DNA of 64,000 nucleotides from Marinobacter pelagius (GCF_003315345.1 NZ_QNRO01000007.1:1-64000), one strand, 5' to 3'. Shown: positions 31,787 through 40,700, numbered from the stretch's first letter. The notes: generated from the sequence alone by a model not told the origin. Translations and numbers: made by a program.

Positions 31787-31866
31787 ACGACGTCAAAGCC
31801 CTCGATATCGATCCGCCAGGCACTTTGCTTCAATCCCGGTGGCGCCGGGCTCCGGCGCCTTTATTC
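31787..31866 (+). pseudogene. Phosphoesterase (YfcE-like) remnant
   Basis: CACGACGTCAAAGCCCTCGA matches codons near 85 of the intact copies, and TTTGCTTCAATCCCGGTGGCG matches codons near 115, with about 70 bp missing between and both gene ends lost. It lies directly behind the intact slyD. The order slyD-phosphoesterase therefore occurs twice in the window, with opposite genes surviving. Confidence 0.75.
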
Positions 31867-31877
31867 AGGCTGTATCC

Positions 31878-32270
31878 ATGATGAAATCAATCGCCCTGGC
31901 GGTACTGTTAGTCGTACTTCTGGGGTTTATCGGTGTTCAGTATTACATTACTTCCGTCCCTGCTCTCGAGGCTCCCATCACCGTTGGTGAAGTTCGAGAA
32001 GTGAAGTCTGAAAAATCGCTGGTGGTTACACTGGTGGACAGCGGTGGGCAGCGATTTACCGTCGGGCTTAGGGGCGATACCGCCAAACCGGAGGAAGCCG
32101 CGCTTTTCTATATCCGGAATCCGGATGTCATTCCCTATGTGTTCTGGCCGAGTCTTCGGAGTAATGATGAAAAGCGGGTTCTGGAATTGCTGGAGGACCT
32201 GATCGAATCTGAAGCGTCAGAGGTTGCCGCCGTTCGCAGCATCTATTCGGTCTTGAAGGAACGCAACTGA
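31878..32270 (+). CDS. Membrane-anchored hypothetical protein (130 aa)
   Basis: Starts at ATG 31878 (or the adjacent ATG 31881). One N-terminal hydrophobic segment (IALAVLLVVLLGFIGVQYYI) anchors or exports it. A small beta-domain follows (EVREVKSEKSLVVTLVDSGGQRFTVGLRGD), then a helical end (DEKRVLELLEDLIESEASEVAAVRSIYSVLKE). I do not recognise the family. It begins 12 nt after the phosphoesterase remnant, so its promoter may be within that relic or upstream of slyD. Confidence 0.65.
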   Translation: MMKSIALAVLLVVLLGFIGVQYYITSVPALEAPITVGEVREVKSEKSLVVTLVDSGGQRFTVGLRGDTAKPEEAALFYIRNPDVIPYVFWPSLRSNDEKRVLELLEDLIESEASEVAAVRSIYSVLKERN

Positions 32271-32399
32271 CGATCATTTGAGTCATTACTGTTTGCCTGT
32301 CGGGGTTGAATTCACGCGTCCTCCCTCGCATGTCTCTGGTACGAAGCATTCACAGTGCCGCATTTGCTCCAAACGGTTTTCAAGGCAATGGGAGGAAGC

Positions 32400-33389
32400 A
32401 TGGAGACGCGAACATTCGGAAACACCGACATTCAGGTCACACCCGTCGGGCTCGGAACCTGGGCTATTGGCGGCTGGATGTGGGGCGGAACAGACGAAGC
32501 CCAGTCCATCGATACGATTCACCGGGCCATCGACAAAGGCATCGGCTTGGTCGACACGGCGCCGGTATACGGCTTCGGGCGCTCCGAGGAGATCGTGGGC
32601 AAGGCCCTCGCCGATGGCCGTCGGGATCAGGTTGCCCTGGCCACCAAGGTAGCTCTGAACTGGAACGACGATCACGATAAGGTCTGGCGGGATGCCACCG
32701 CCTCGCGCATAGAGCGGGAGGTTGAGGATTCCCTGAAACGCCTCCAGACGGACCGGATCGACATTTACCAGGTCCACTGGCCGGATCCGAAGACGCCCAT
32801 GGAAGAGACCGCCCGGGCGCTGGAAAATCTCTACCAGGCCGGAAAAATCCGCGCCATTGGTGTCAGCAACTTCACGCCTTCCCAGATGGATGAGCTGCAG
32901 AAGAGCGTGCCCCTTCATAGCCTGCAGCCTCCGTATAACCTGTTTGAACGGGAGATCGAGCAGGAGATCCTGCCGTATTGCCGGGACAACGGCATCGCCA
33001 CTGTCACCTACGGCGGGCTTTGTCGTGGTCTGTTGACCGGCAAGATGCGGGAGGACACCCAGTTCACCGGTGACGATCTGCGCAAGAACGATCCCAAGTT
33101 CCAGGGGGACCGCTATCGCCAATACCTGAATGCCGTCGCGGAACTGGATCAGTTTGCCCGCGAGCGGTATCAGAAAAATGTTCTCACCCTGGCGCTTCGC
33201 TGGCTGGTGGATCAGCCCGGTGTCACTACCGCGCTATGGGGTGCGAGAAGACCGGAACAGCTGGACCCGATCGATGACATCGAAGGCTGGTCGCTCGACA
33301 AGGAAGCGATGGCCGCGATTGATGACATTCTGGCGAGGTGCATCAAGGACCCTGTAGGGCCCGAGTTTATGGCGCCGCCGACCCGGTAA
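32400..33389 (+). CDS. Aldo/keto reductase
   Basis: A 329-residue NADPH-dependent oxidoreductase with a TIM-barrel fold. ATG 32400 follows GGGAGGAAGC. Catalytic tetrad residues are visible: Asp and Tyr in LVDTAPVYGFGRSE near 47-53, Lys in ATKVALNW near 80, and His in IYQVHWPD near 121. The ALRWLVDQPGVTTALWGAR segment near 280 is typical of the AKR signature for bacterial members. It likely reduces aldehydes or ketones in the cytoplasm. It is the only gene on this strand for 200 nt either side; 33390-33604 holds nothing I can identify. Confidence 0.88.
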   Translation: METRTFGNTDIQVTPVGLGTWAIGGWMWGGTDEAQSIDTIHRAIDKGIGLVDTAPVYGFGRSEEIVGKALADGRRDQVALATKVALNWNDDHDKVWRDATASRIEREVEDSLKRLQTDRIDIYQVHWPDPKTPMEETARALENLYQAGKIRAIGVSNFTPSQMDELQKSVPLHSLQPPYNLFEREIEQEILPYCRDNGIATVTYGGLCRGLLTGKMREDTQFTGDDLRKNDPKFQGDRYRQYLNAVAELDQFARERYQKNVLTLALRWLVDQPGVTTALWGARRPEQLDPIDDIEGWSLDKEAMAAIDDILARCIKDPVGPEFMAPPTR

Positions 33390-33604
33390 TTTTCGGTCGG
33401 GGCCGGGCTCGTTGCAGCGGGAAGTTTGCTCGCTGTAGGGAGTCCGGTGCCTTGTGCCTGAGCTGTTTGAAACCCCTGATTTTCAGCCGCCTTCGGTAGC
33501 ATTTCTGCAAGCCCCAATTGCCATGGGATGTTTGTTTTTTGTACAGATTGGGCCATATTGGTGAATGCGCTTCTCTAAAAACATCAGGAGAGAGGGAATT
33601 CACC

Positions 33605-35983
33605 ATGCAATGGAAGCTGCTGTTTACACCCCTGGTTATCATCCTGGCCCTGGCCTGGCTGCCAGTCACAGGCCATGCGGCCAACCCCCACTACGATCTG
33701 AAAGTGCTCTCCAGCGCGCCGGACCAGGTGTCCGGTGAGGATGTGCTGGTGCAGGTTTTGTTCAAGGGCCACCCCATTGAATCAGAGCCGGCGGTGCAGT
33801 CACGTCTGCGACAGCTGGATTTCTGGTTGAATGGTCAGCCCGTCAATCCGGAGATCCGCGCCGGGCGCCATGGACATGAGGTGTTGGTGTCCGGGCTTCG
33901 GGAAGGCGAGAACCGGCTGGAGCTCCACCATCGTAGCCAGGGGCCGCTGGCGTCCGTCGATATCACCGCTTACCCCGTCACTGGTCCTATTTTCTCGGGG
34001 CCCCAGCAGTACCCGTTTGTCTGCACTGTGACCACGGAATTAGGCAAGCAGCCTTTTGTGGATACCGATGGTGACACGGGTTTTCCCGTCCTCGATGAGC
34101 AGGGCAGCCAGATTGGCCTGAGCCGGGACTGTTCCATCGAATCCTATGTCACCTTTTTATACCGCACCACCGGCGGCAGCTGGGCGCCATTGCCGGATGA
34201 CGGCAGCCGTCCGGATGATATGGCCACAGCGCAATTGACGGACGGCCGCACCGTGGACTTTATCGTTCGCCAGGAGCGGGGCACCATCAACCGCTTCATC
34301 TACAGTTTCGCGACCCTTGCCGAAGCCGGCGACGAGCCCTGGGAGGCGTCCACCGTTAACTGGAACGGGAGGCTGTTGTTCCACTTCCAGGGGGGTGTCG
34401 GGATTGGCCATTCTCAGGGATCCATCAGCAACAGCCGGGCATTGCAGCCGGATACGTTGCAGAAGGGCTACGCCGTGATTTATTCCACCGGCACTCGCAC
34501 CAGCCCCCATTACAACCTGCAGGTCGGTGGCGAGACAGCACTGATGGTGAAGGAGCATTTCATCAAGCGTTTTGGTGTGCCGGACTACACCGTGGCGATC
34601 GGTGGCTCTGGGGGAGGCATCCAGCAGTATGTGTACTCGCAGAACCATCCGGACCTGCTGGACGGCGGTGTGCCGCAGTATTCCTATCCGGACATGGTGA
34701 CTCAGACCATTCATATTGGGGATTGTGAGCTGCTGGAGTACTACATGGATGCCACCGACCGGGGCAATCCCAAATGGCAGACCACGTCCAACCGTAGCTG
34801 GCTGGTGGGCCTGAATTCCAACGATCAGTATCCCGACCCGTTTGCCCAGATCAAACAGATGCTGGGCTATAGCACTGCGCCCGGCATGACCGAATGCATT
34901 CCTGCCTGGCGTGGTCTGACGCCTCTGGTGATGAACCCGCACTTTGGCTGGGCTGAGAATCAGGAACTGATGCAGCCGGAGGGCGTTATGGACGATGTGC
35001 ACTGGACTCACTATTCGGACGCCAAGAACATCTACGGCGTGGATGAAAACGGCGAACCCCGCACCCTGTTCGACAACGTGGGTGTCCAGTACGGTCTCCG
35101 TGCGCTCCGGGAAGGCAACATCACAAAGGTGGAGTTCCTCAAGTTGAACGCCCAGATAGGGGGATGGAAGCAACCTTCGGAGATGGTCCAGGAGGGCTTT
35201 CCGTTCCTGGGCTCGGTTTCCGACGTATTGGCGGATCCGACGGCCTTTGATCCATGGAGTTCGCGCAACATGAATCTGAGCCCGGACAGTGGAGTGACAC
35301 CGGCCCCGCGCACCGAGGGTGATGTGGAGGCCATCCGCGCCGCGTATAACTCTGGACTGGTGTTTGATGGCCAGCTGAATATGCCGGTCATTGACTGGCG
35401 GCATTATCTGGAAGAGGTGCTGGATATGCACAACAGTCACCAGTCCTTCTCCGCCCGCCAGCGCATCATTAACCGGATGGGCGATGCCGGCAATCAGGTC
35501 ATCTGGTTCACGGACGCCCGGCCAACGGACTACTCAGACCCGGATGAACCGGAACCCCGGGAGGAATTCAACCAGACCTGGATGGCGTTGGAAGTGCTGC
35601 ACGACTGGATCACCAACATCCAGCAAAATCCGGATTTGGGCATCGCCGCCAACCGCCCGATGGAAGCCCAGGACGCCTGTTTCGATACGGACGGCACATT
35701 AATTGATGCCGGTGAGACCGTGTGGAACGGCATCCTGGATGATGAGGCGGCTGGAACCTGTACCAGCCGATTCCCGACCTACACCACCTCAAGGATGGAA
35801 GCGGGTGGCTCCATTGAAGGCAGCATTTTCAAGTGCAGTCTGAAGTCGGTGGACGCTGCTCTGTCGGATGGAACCTATGGGCCGGTCTCGTTTACGGTTG
35901 AGGAAGTTGCCCGCCTGAACGACATTTTCCCGGACGGGGTCTGCGACTACAGCCAGCCCGATCAGGGCCGGCCCGCGGGCTAG
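33605..35983 (+). CDS. Secreted DUF6351-family alpha/beta hydrolase
   Basis: A 792-residue exported protein. ATG 33605 gives a clean signal peptide (WKLLFTPLVIILALAWLPVTGHA). A beta-sandwich-like N-terminal domain (to about 130) precedes a large hydrolase domain whose nucleophile elbow is AIGGSGGGIQQYVY near 336-342. Conserved cysteines (FVCTVTTE, LSRDCSIE, IGDCELLEYY, GTCTSRFP, GVCDYSQ) suggest disulfides. DUF6351 proteins resemble tannase/feruloyl-esterase-type enzymes, and a polyester or ester substrate is plausible. Members are usually 650-800 residues, so this is full length. Confidence 0.78.
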   Translation: MQWKLLFTPLVIILALAWLPVTGHAANPHYDLKVLSSAPDQVSGEDVLVQVLFKGHPIESEPAVQSRLRQLDFWLNGQPVNPEIRAGRHGHEVLVSGLREGENRLELHHRSQGPLASVDITAYPVTGPIFSGPQQYPFVCTVTTELGKQPFVDTDGDTGFPVLDEQGSQIGLSRDCSIESYVTFLYRTTGGSWAPLPDDGSRPDDMATAQLTDGRTVDFIVRQERGTINRFIYSFATLAEAGDEPWEASTVNWNGRLLFHFQGGVGIGHSQGSISNSRALQPDTLQKGYAVIYSTGTRTSPHYNLQVGGETALMVKEHFIKRFGVPDYTVAIGGSGGGIQQYVYSQNHPDLLDGGVPQYSYPDMVTQTIHIGDCELLEYYMDATDRGNPKWQTTSNRSWLVGLNSNDQYPDPFAQIKQMLGYSTAPGMTECIPAWRGLTPLVMNPHFGWAENQELMQPEGVMDDVHWTHYSDAKNIYGVDENGEPRTLFDNVGVQYGLRALREGNITKVEFLKLNAQIGGWKQPSEMVQEGFPFLGSVSDVLADPTAFDPWSSRNMNLSPDSGVTPAPRTEGDVEAIRAAYNSGLVFDGQLNMPVIDWRHYLEEVLDMHNSHQSFSARQRIINRMGDAGNQVIWFTDARPTDYSDPDEPEPREEFNQTWMALEVLHDWITNIQQNPDLGIAANRPMEAQDACFDTDGTLIDAGETVWNGILDDEAAGTCTSRFPTYTTSRMEAGGSIEGSIFKCSLKSVDAALSDGTYGPVSFTVEEVARLNDIFPDGVCDYSQPDQGRPAG

Positions 35984-35987
35984 CGGT

Positions 35988-36191
35988 TCAAAGTTCAACG
36001 AATCGGGGGATCAACATAATCCCGACGCCGACAGCCACCATGATCACGGCATCGGTTATCAGGTACGGGTAAAGAATCAGCGCGAGCCCGCACCAGCGGA
36101 CGACCATATTCGATTGCCTTCGCCCGTAAATGAAATAACCGATGCCAATGGAGCTGAAGATGAGCCCCCAAACAAGGATCGCAGTGTCCAT
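35988..36191 (-). CDS. Small two-helix membrane protein (67 aa)
   Basis: Two hydrophobic helices (ILVWGLIFSSIGIGYFIY and WCGLALILYPYLITDAVIMVAVGVGIMLI) are joined by a basic loop (GRRQSNMVVR). Such short proteins are common in gammaproteobacteria and are sometimes mislabelled as amino acid transporters. It is convergent with the DUF6351 gene, 5 nt apart. The function is unknown. Confidence 0.7.
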   Translation of the reverse strand: MDTAILVWGLIFSSIGIGYFIYGRRQSNMVVRWCGLALILYPYLITDAVIMVAVGVGIMLIPRFVEL

Positions 36192-36331
36192 AGCGTGAAT
36201 GTCTCCGGCGGAAAAGGTTTACCTTATCTTCTGCGGACTTGCTTGGGGACCCCAAAAAATCTCATACGGATCCCATCTTGAATCAATGAGCTATCCTGAG
36301 ATTCTCAACCTTCACGTATGAGAGCCGAGCA

Positions 36332-37225
36332 ATGATCGAAACGCCACTGGAATTCCCGAGCCAGGGTACAACCTGTCGCGGTGTGCTTTATACGCCGGAT
36401 GCCGACAGCAGGAATTTTCCGTGTATCGTGATGGCGCATGGTTTTGGGCTGACTCATGCCAGTGGTCTCGCACCGTTTAAAGAAGCCTTCTGCAAGGCGG
36501 GCTATGCGGTTTTTGCCTTTGACTACCGCCATTTCGGGGACAGTGATGGTCAGCCACGCCAGGCGCTGAGCCCCAGCAAGGAAGTGGCTGACTGGCTGGC
36601 GGCACTGAATTTTGCGCGCCAGGTGGAGCGGATCGACGGCAGCCGCATTTGTCTGTGGGGAACGTCGTTTTCTGGTGGGCTTGTGATCGCGGCCGCGGCA
36701 CAGGATGGAAACGTGCAGTGCATCATCTCCCAATGCCCCATGATGGATGGTTTGGCATCTCTGCTGGGTGTTGTCGGTTATGCCGGCATCATGCAGGCGA
36801 TGCGCCTGACTTGGCACGGAACGGTAGACTGGATTCGCCGTTGGCTGGGGATGTCTCCCCGCTACATCGCCTCGGCGGGCCGCCCCGGGGAGTTGGGCAT
36901 GATGACGGCGCAGGATTGCCAGGAGGGGTATGTGCCTCTGTTGGCCGAGAATGCGTCGAACTACGTTGCTGCGGGCGTGAGTTATACGATCCCTCTTTTC
37001 CGGCCCACCCGTTTGGCCAGCAAAGTGACCTGTCCGGCACTGGTGCTGATTTGCGACCGCGATACGGTCGCCCCGGCAAAAGCTGCGGCCAAAGCGGCCG
37101 AAAAAATGCTGAACTCCGAAGTTAAGCACTATCCGGTCGGGCATTTTGATGTGTATCGGGGTGACGCTCTGGATCAGTCCATCAAGGAACAGCTTGAGTT
37201 TCTGGGGCGCCAGCTGCCGGCGTGA
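36332..37225 (+). CDS. Alpha/beta hydrolase (dienelactone hydrolase-like)
   Basis: A 297-residue cytoplasmic hydrolase. HGFGLTHASGL near 36 forms the oxyanion region, the nucleophile elbow is WGTSFSGG near 110-116, the acid is likely Asp in LICDRDTVAP near 242, and the His is in VGHFDVY near 270. The fold and the RHFGDSDG segment resemble the XylF/FrsA-type acetyl xylan esterase-like family. Substrate unknown. The divergent promoter with 35988-36191 is short. Confidence 0.82.
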   Translation: MIETPLEFPSQGTTCRGVLYTPDADSRNFPCIVMAHGFGLTHASGLAPFKEAFCKAGYAVFAFDYRHFGDSDGQPRQALSPSKEVADWLAALNFARQVERIDGSRICLWGTSFSGGLVIAAAAQDGNVQCIISQCPMMDGLASLLGVVGYAGIMQAMRLTWHGTVDWIRRWLGMSPRYIASAGRPGELGMMTAQDCQEGYVPLLAENASNYVAAGVSYTIPLFRPTRLASKVTCPALVLICDRDTVAPAKAAAKAAEKMLNSEVKHYPVGHFDVYRGDALDQSIKEQLEFLGRQLPA

Positions 37226-37248
37226 AGCGAGCGCCCCAGGCAGCCCTG

Positions 37249-37869
37249 CTACCTCGACGCGTCTGGCTCGAATAACAGCTTGATGTAACTTCGAAGCAGC
37301 ATAAGTTGGTGGGGCAAAAGGCCCCGCTCTCCGGTCGCCCGACCCAGAACAAGGCCTCCCTCGATGACCGTTGACACCATGTCGGCCAACGCATCCGGGT
37401 CGATGGCGTCCCGGGGTTCGTAACGTTCGTAGATCAGGTCTAACAGCGTGCGAAACCGCGCACGCCAACTCAGGACAATTCGCCTGTTCAGTTCCCGAAC
37501 ATCTCGATCAAACAGGCTTTCCTGATAACAGTAGGTTGCCACCAGGCAGCCTGGATATTCATGGGGCAGGTCCTCCATTATCTCTGCCAGCAACTTCAAC
37601 CCCACCAGGAATCCCTGCAAAGGGTCCTCGGTCAATTCCCGGCCACGGGCAAACACGTCATCTAGCAGGGCGTCCTCACGCGCCATGTAGCGCAACAACA
37701 AGGCGCGAGCCAAGGCGTTCTTGTTGGAAAAATGGTACAGGAAGCCACTCTTGGTTATGCCGGCCTCGGCAATCACTTCTTCAATTGAGGTTGCACCAAA
37801 GCCCTTCCTGAGGACGGATTTTTCGGTGATGTCCAACAACCGATCACGGGTAGCCTGACCTTTTTCCAT
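37249..37869 (-). CDS. TetR/AcrR family regulator
   Basis: A 206-residue repressor. ATG 37869 is preferred over 37890 because GGAGGT lies 6 nt upstream of it. The N-terminal HTH is TRDRLLDITEKSVLRKGFGATSIEEVIAEAGITKSGFLYHFSNKNAL. The C-terminal ligand domain is helical. A perfect 8-bp inverted repeat overlaps the region just upstream of its start, and a half-site (AACCATAC) occurs ~100 nt further towards the divergent methyltransferase gene. It therefore probably represses itself and that methyltransferase. The ligand is unknown. Confidence 0.87.
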   Translation of the reverse strand: MEKGQATRDRLLDITEKSVLRKGFGATSIEEVIAEAGITKSGFLYHFSNKNALARALLLRYMAREDALLDDVFARGRELTEDPLQGFLVGLKLLAEIMEDLPHEYPGCLVATYCYQESLFDRDVRELNRRIVLSWRARFRTLLDLIYERYEPRDAIDPDALADMVSTVIEGGLVLGRATGERGLLPHQLMLLRSYIKLLFEPDASR

Positions 37870-37884
37870 CTGCCACCTCCGGGG

Positions 37885-37905
37885 AACCATACCCTGAGTA
37901 TGGTT
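37885..37905. promoter_or_regulatory. TetR operator palindrome
   Basis: AACCATAC-CCTGA-GTATGGTT: perfect 8-bp arms with a 5-bp spacer, immediately upstream of the tetR start codon. A related half (AAACCATACCATG) lies at 37995-38006, towards the divergent gene at 38092. Size and position fit a TetR-dimer site; binding by this TetR is inferred. Confidence 0.7.
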
Positions 37906-38091
37906 TCCGTGCGGGAACCCCGACCGCCAGTGCCCAAAGGCACGCTTAAGGCTCTGTATCCCATTGTTTTAAAAAGATTCGGAGCTTTCTGGTAAAACCA
38001 TACCATGTGCTCTCTGGTTGCTTTTCGCTTCCAGGTACATCCTGTTCTTAGCGGGAAACAACCCGTTAATACTAATAAGGAGGATAGCACC

Positions 38092-39198
38092 ATGATAAGC
38101 AACGCAGAGACTCTCACTTATGACATCACCGAAACAGATCAAGCGCTGGCAGAGGCATTCGGCGACCGCATGGTGGATACACTGAACGCCGGGGCGTTGG
38201 CTCTGATGGTCTCGGTCGGCCACCGAACCGGACTGTTTGACGCCATGGCGGAGATGCCGGCCGCAACCAGTGCTCAGATTGCGGAAAAGGCTGGACTGAA
38301 TGAGCGATACGTCAGGGAATGGCTCGGAACGATGACCGTCGGCAACATTGTCGAGAATGATCCCGCAGGAAAAACCTACTACCTGCCCAGGGAATACGCT
38401 GCCAGCCTGTGCCGGAAGTCACCGACAGACAACATAGCGGTGTTTGCGCAGTATATTCCGCTGCTTGGCTCGGTGGAGGATGACATCGTTCACTGCTTTC
38501 GCAATGGGGGAGGCGTCCCCTATGAGCGTTTCGAGCGGTTTCACGAGGTTATGGCTGAGGACAGCGGTCAGTCCGTTGTTCCCGCCCTGGAAACGGATAT
38601 CCTCCCGCTCGTACCAGGCCTTATTGAGCGCCTGGAAAGAGGGATCCACGTACTCGACGTCGGTTGTGGCAGGGGGCGGGCACTGAACAAGCTGGCCAGG
38701 CTCTTCCCGAACAGCCAGTTTACCGGGTACGACATATCCGAGGATGCCGTCCGGTATGCCAGCCAGGAAGCCAGGGCACTCGGGAACGACAACACAAGCT
38801 TCCAGGTATTTGACGTCAGTGACCTTGAACACAGCGATCGGCCCGGCACTTACCATCTGATCACCACCTTCGATGCCGTGCACGACCAAAGGGACCCGCT
38901 TGCTGTGTTGCGGGGCATCCGCAAATCGCTCGCTGACGACGGTGTTTATCTGGCGCAGGACATCAAGGGATCAAGCCATCATCACAGTGACAGGGACCAC
39001 CCGATCGGCCCGTTGCTTTACACCGTGTCCTGCATGCACTGCATGACGGTTTCCCTGGCACAGGGTGGCGAGGGCCTGGGAGCCATGTGGGGGAGGGAGA
39101 AAGCGCTGGAGTATTTCCGTGAGGCGGGCTTCCGGAATATCGACGTGCATGAGCTGGAGCATGATTTCCAGAACTACTGGTATGTATGCCGGCCCTGA
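38092..39198 (+). CDS. Class I SAM methyltransferase with winged-helix N-terminus
   Basis: A 368-residue protein; ATG 38092 follows AAGGAGGATAGCACC. A winged-helix-like N-terminus (TSAQIAEKAGLNERYVREWLGTM near 58-80) is followed by a methyltransferase domain with VLDVGCGRGRALNKLARLFP near 183, GYDISEDAV near 205 and TTFDAVHDQRDP near 255. This matches the Mycobacterium Rv2258c-type family. It probably methylates a small molecule, with the N-terminal domain serving dimerisation rather than DNA binding. It is divergent from the TetR gene and probably regulated by it. Confidence 0.82.
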   Translation: MISNAETLTYDITETDQALAEAFGDRMVDTLNAGALALMVSVGHRTGLFDAMAEMPAATSAQIAEKAGLNERYVREWLGTMTVGNIVENDPAGKTYYLPREYAASLCRKSPTDNIAVFAQYIPLLGSVEDDIVHCFRNGGGVPYERFERFHEVMAEDSGQSVVPALETDILPLVPGLIERLERGIHVLDVGCGRGRALNKLARLFPNSQFTGYDISEDAVRYASQEARALGNDNTSFQVFDVSDLEHSDRPGTYHLITTFDAVHDQRDPLAVLRGIRKSLADDGVYLAQDIKGSSHHHSDRDHPIGPLLYTVSCMHCMTVSLAQGGEGLGAMWGREKALEYFREAGFRNIDVHELEHDFQNYWYVCRP

Positions 39199-39289
39199 GC
39201 TGTTGACCAGCCCCGAAGGTAGATATTCAGCAAGATCCCGAGCTGTGTCCTACAATTGAAAGACAGTCCGCTGATTCAAGGAGTGAGTC

Positions 39290-39724
39290 ATGAGCATGAT
39301 CAACAGCGTACAACGTATCTTCCTATCTTCAGGTCTTGCTGCCGCGATGGTTGCCGGGGCCCATGCCGCGACGCCTGCGCCTGAAGGGGCGGCGGTGTAC
39401 TTTGTAACGCCAACCGACGGGCAGACCGTGAGTTCGCCGGTGACAGTGAGGTTCGGCCTGGAGGGGCTGGGGGTGGCACCAGCTGGCGTGGAACGCGAGC
39501 GCACCGGCCACCATCACCTGCTCGTAGATGTCGATGAGATGCCGGCGATGGATCAACCGGTTCCTGCAGATGAACGCCATATCCATTTTGGCGGCGGACA
39601 AACCCAGACTACCCTGGAGTTGTCGCCGGGCGAGCATACCCTGCAACTGCTGGTGGGTGACCATATGCACGTGCCCCACGAGCCGCCTGTGATGTCCGAG
39701 AAAATTACCATCACGGTGGAGTAA
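39290..39724 (+). CDS. Exported DUF4399 protein
   Basis: A 144-residue periplasmic or secreted protein with a signal peptide (IFLSSGLAAAMVAGAHA). The core matches DUF4399: GAAVYFVTPTDGQTVSSPVTVRFGLEGLGVAPAG, then a His-rich HHHLLVD and the LGDHMHVPHEPPVMSEKITI-like ending. Conserved histidines suggest metal binding. ATG 39290 follows AAGGAGTGAGTC. A strong terminator follows the gene. Function of the family is unproven. Confidence 0.82.
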   Translation: MSMINSVQRIFLSSGLAAAMVAGAHAATPAPEGAAVYFVTPTDGQTVSSPVTVRFGLEGLGVAPAGVERERTGHHHLLVDVDEMPAMDQPVPADERHIHFGGGQTQTTLELSPGEHTLQLLVGDHMHVPHEPPVMSEKITITVE

Positions 39725-39745
39725 TGGTTGGGCCTGAGCTGGTGT

Positions 39746-39780
39746 AATTGTTGGTTTGGGGTGTTTCCAACAATTTTTTC
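39746..39780 (+). terminator. Rho-independent terminator after DUF4399 gene
   Basis: AATTGTTGG at 39746-39754 pairs perfectly with CCAACAATT at 39767-39775, followed by TTTTTC. It lies 22 nt after the stop at 39724. Confidence 0.85.
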
Positions 39781-39842
39781 CGGTTTCGGGTATTATGGAC
39801 GATTAATGTTGGCGAATAAGCCAGGATTTAACTTGGGGAAAT

Positions 39843-40010
39843 ATGATGAGCAAGAAACCTCAAAAATCTACATTAACCTCTGCCCAGATTGAGGAGCAGA
39901 CTGCTGCTTTTATAAAATCTGGCGGGTCTGTTGAGTATGTGGATAAAGGTAAAAGTGGGCAGTTTTCCACTACAGGTTCAAAGCAGATTAACCTGAAAAG
40001 TGGTCAATGA
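39843..40010 (+). CDS. Small basic protein (55 aa), SutA-like motif
   Basis: Starts at ATG 39843 (or ATG 39846) with TTGGGGAAAT upstream. A Lys-rich start (SKKPQKSTLTSAQIEEQ) leads to AAFIKSGGSVEYVDKG. The pattern of a helix ending in GG followed by a short strand resembles the C-terminus of SutA-type RNA-polymerase-binding proteins of Pseudomonas, but the protein is much shorter and lacks the acidic N-terminus. The resemblance is weak. It lies between two terminators and is therefore probably monocistronic. Confidence 0.5.
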   Translation: MMSKKPQKSTLTSAQIEEQTAAFIKSGGSVEYVDKGKSGQFSTTGSKQINLKSGQ

Positions 40011-40037
40011 TTTCTCGGAAGCCGGGGCAGGTTGGGT

Positions 40038-40060
40038 GAAATAAATCTGTCCCGTTTTTA
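40038..40060 (-). repeat. REP-like dispersed motif
   Basis: GAAATAAATCTGTCCCGTTTT is an inverted copy with one deleted base in the CCGG core. It is the only well-preserved member between 24 and 64 kb apart from a weak one at 44594-44613. Confidence 0.6.
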
Positions 40061-40080
40061 CTCGGTTTTCGGCATTCAAT

Positions 40081-40108
40081 AAAAAAGGCAGCCTTAGCTG
40101 CCTTTTTT
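40081..40108. terminator. Bidirectional terminator at the csp gene
   Basis: AAAAAAGGCAGC pairs with GCTGCCTTTTTT around a 4-nt loop (CTTA), with A and T tracts on the two sides. It can stop the leftward cold-shock gene ending at 40129 and rightward transcripts from 39843-40010. Confidence 0.85.
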
Positions 40109-40128
40109 CATCACGTATTGGCTGTTAT

Positions 40129-40335
40129 TTACAGGCCAATTACGTTCTCTGCCTGTGGGCCTTTCTGGCCCTGGGTCACGCTGAACTCAACTTCCTGGCC
40201 TTCGGCCAGAGTCTTGAAGCCGCTACCCTGAATAGAGCTGTAGTGAACAAAGACGTCGGAACCGCCTTCACGAGAAATAAAGCCAAAACCTTTTGCTTCG
40301 TTGAAGAACTTAACGTTGCCGGTAATTGTAGACAT
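40129..40335 (-). CDS. Cold-shock protein (CspA family)
   Basis: A 68-residue single cold-shock domain: [38 protein letters not shown], with RNP1 KGFGFI and RNP2 VFVHY intact. It binds single-stranded RNA/DNA and melts RNA structure. Length is standard. Upstream 40336-40700 is ~365 nt with no other gene and probably holds a long 5' UTR, as is usual for csp genes; I could not identify a cold box with confidence. A bidirectional terminator lies 21 nt downstream. Confidence 0.92.
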   Translation of the reverse strand: MSTITGNVKFFNEAKGFGFISREGGSDVFVHYSSIQGSGFKTLAEGQEVEFSVTQGQKGPQAENVIGL

Positions 40336-40700
40336 AAATAGATATCCTGAAATTAATCATTAATGTGCCGTCAAAAGATCGTTGTGACCTTTGATCAGCG
40401 ATATGCGGGAAACAAAAAACGTGCAGGATCAAAAACAGGACAAGAGGTGTGACAACACAAAAGGTCTTATTCGTGAAATGCTTTGCTAAATCTTTCCAAC
40501 GACATAGACAGTACGCTAATTAAGAGGCCCTGCATAGCAAAGTTTTAAATGTTTTCTGAAAACCCCGATTTATTTTCTCACTCTCTTCGGGATTGCCTCC
40601 TGCAGACCCATGTTGTAGGGGCAGTCTCTGCGTATTCAGCGCATTGTCACCGCTCTGTTTTCTGCTATACAAGGAGTTGGAGCTTGTTGGGAGCTTGTTG

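Noticed and set aside
31686..31877. Upstream extension of the 31878-32270 reading frame
   Set aside because: The extension passes through the slyD 3' end and the phosphoesterase relic in a different frame; the signal-anchor helix begins right after ATG 31878.
34157..35440. A 427-residue open frame antisense to the DUF6351 gene
   Set aside because: Shadow of the secreted hydrolase; no signal, domain or ribosome site of its own.
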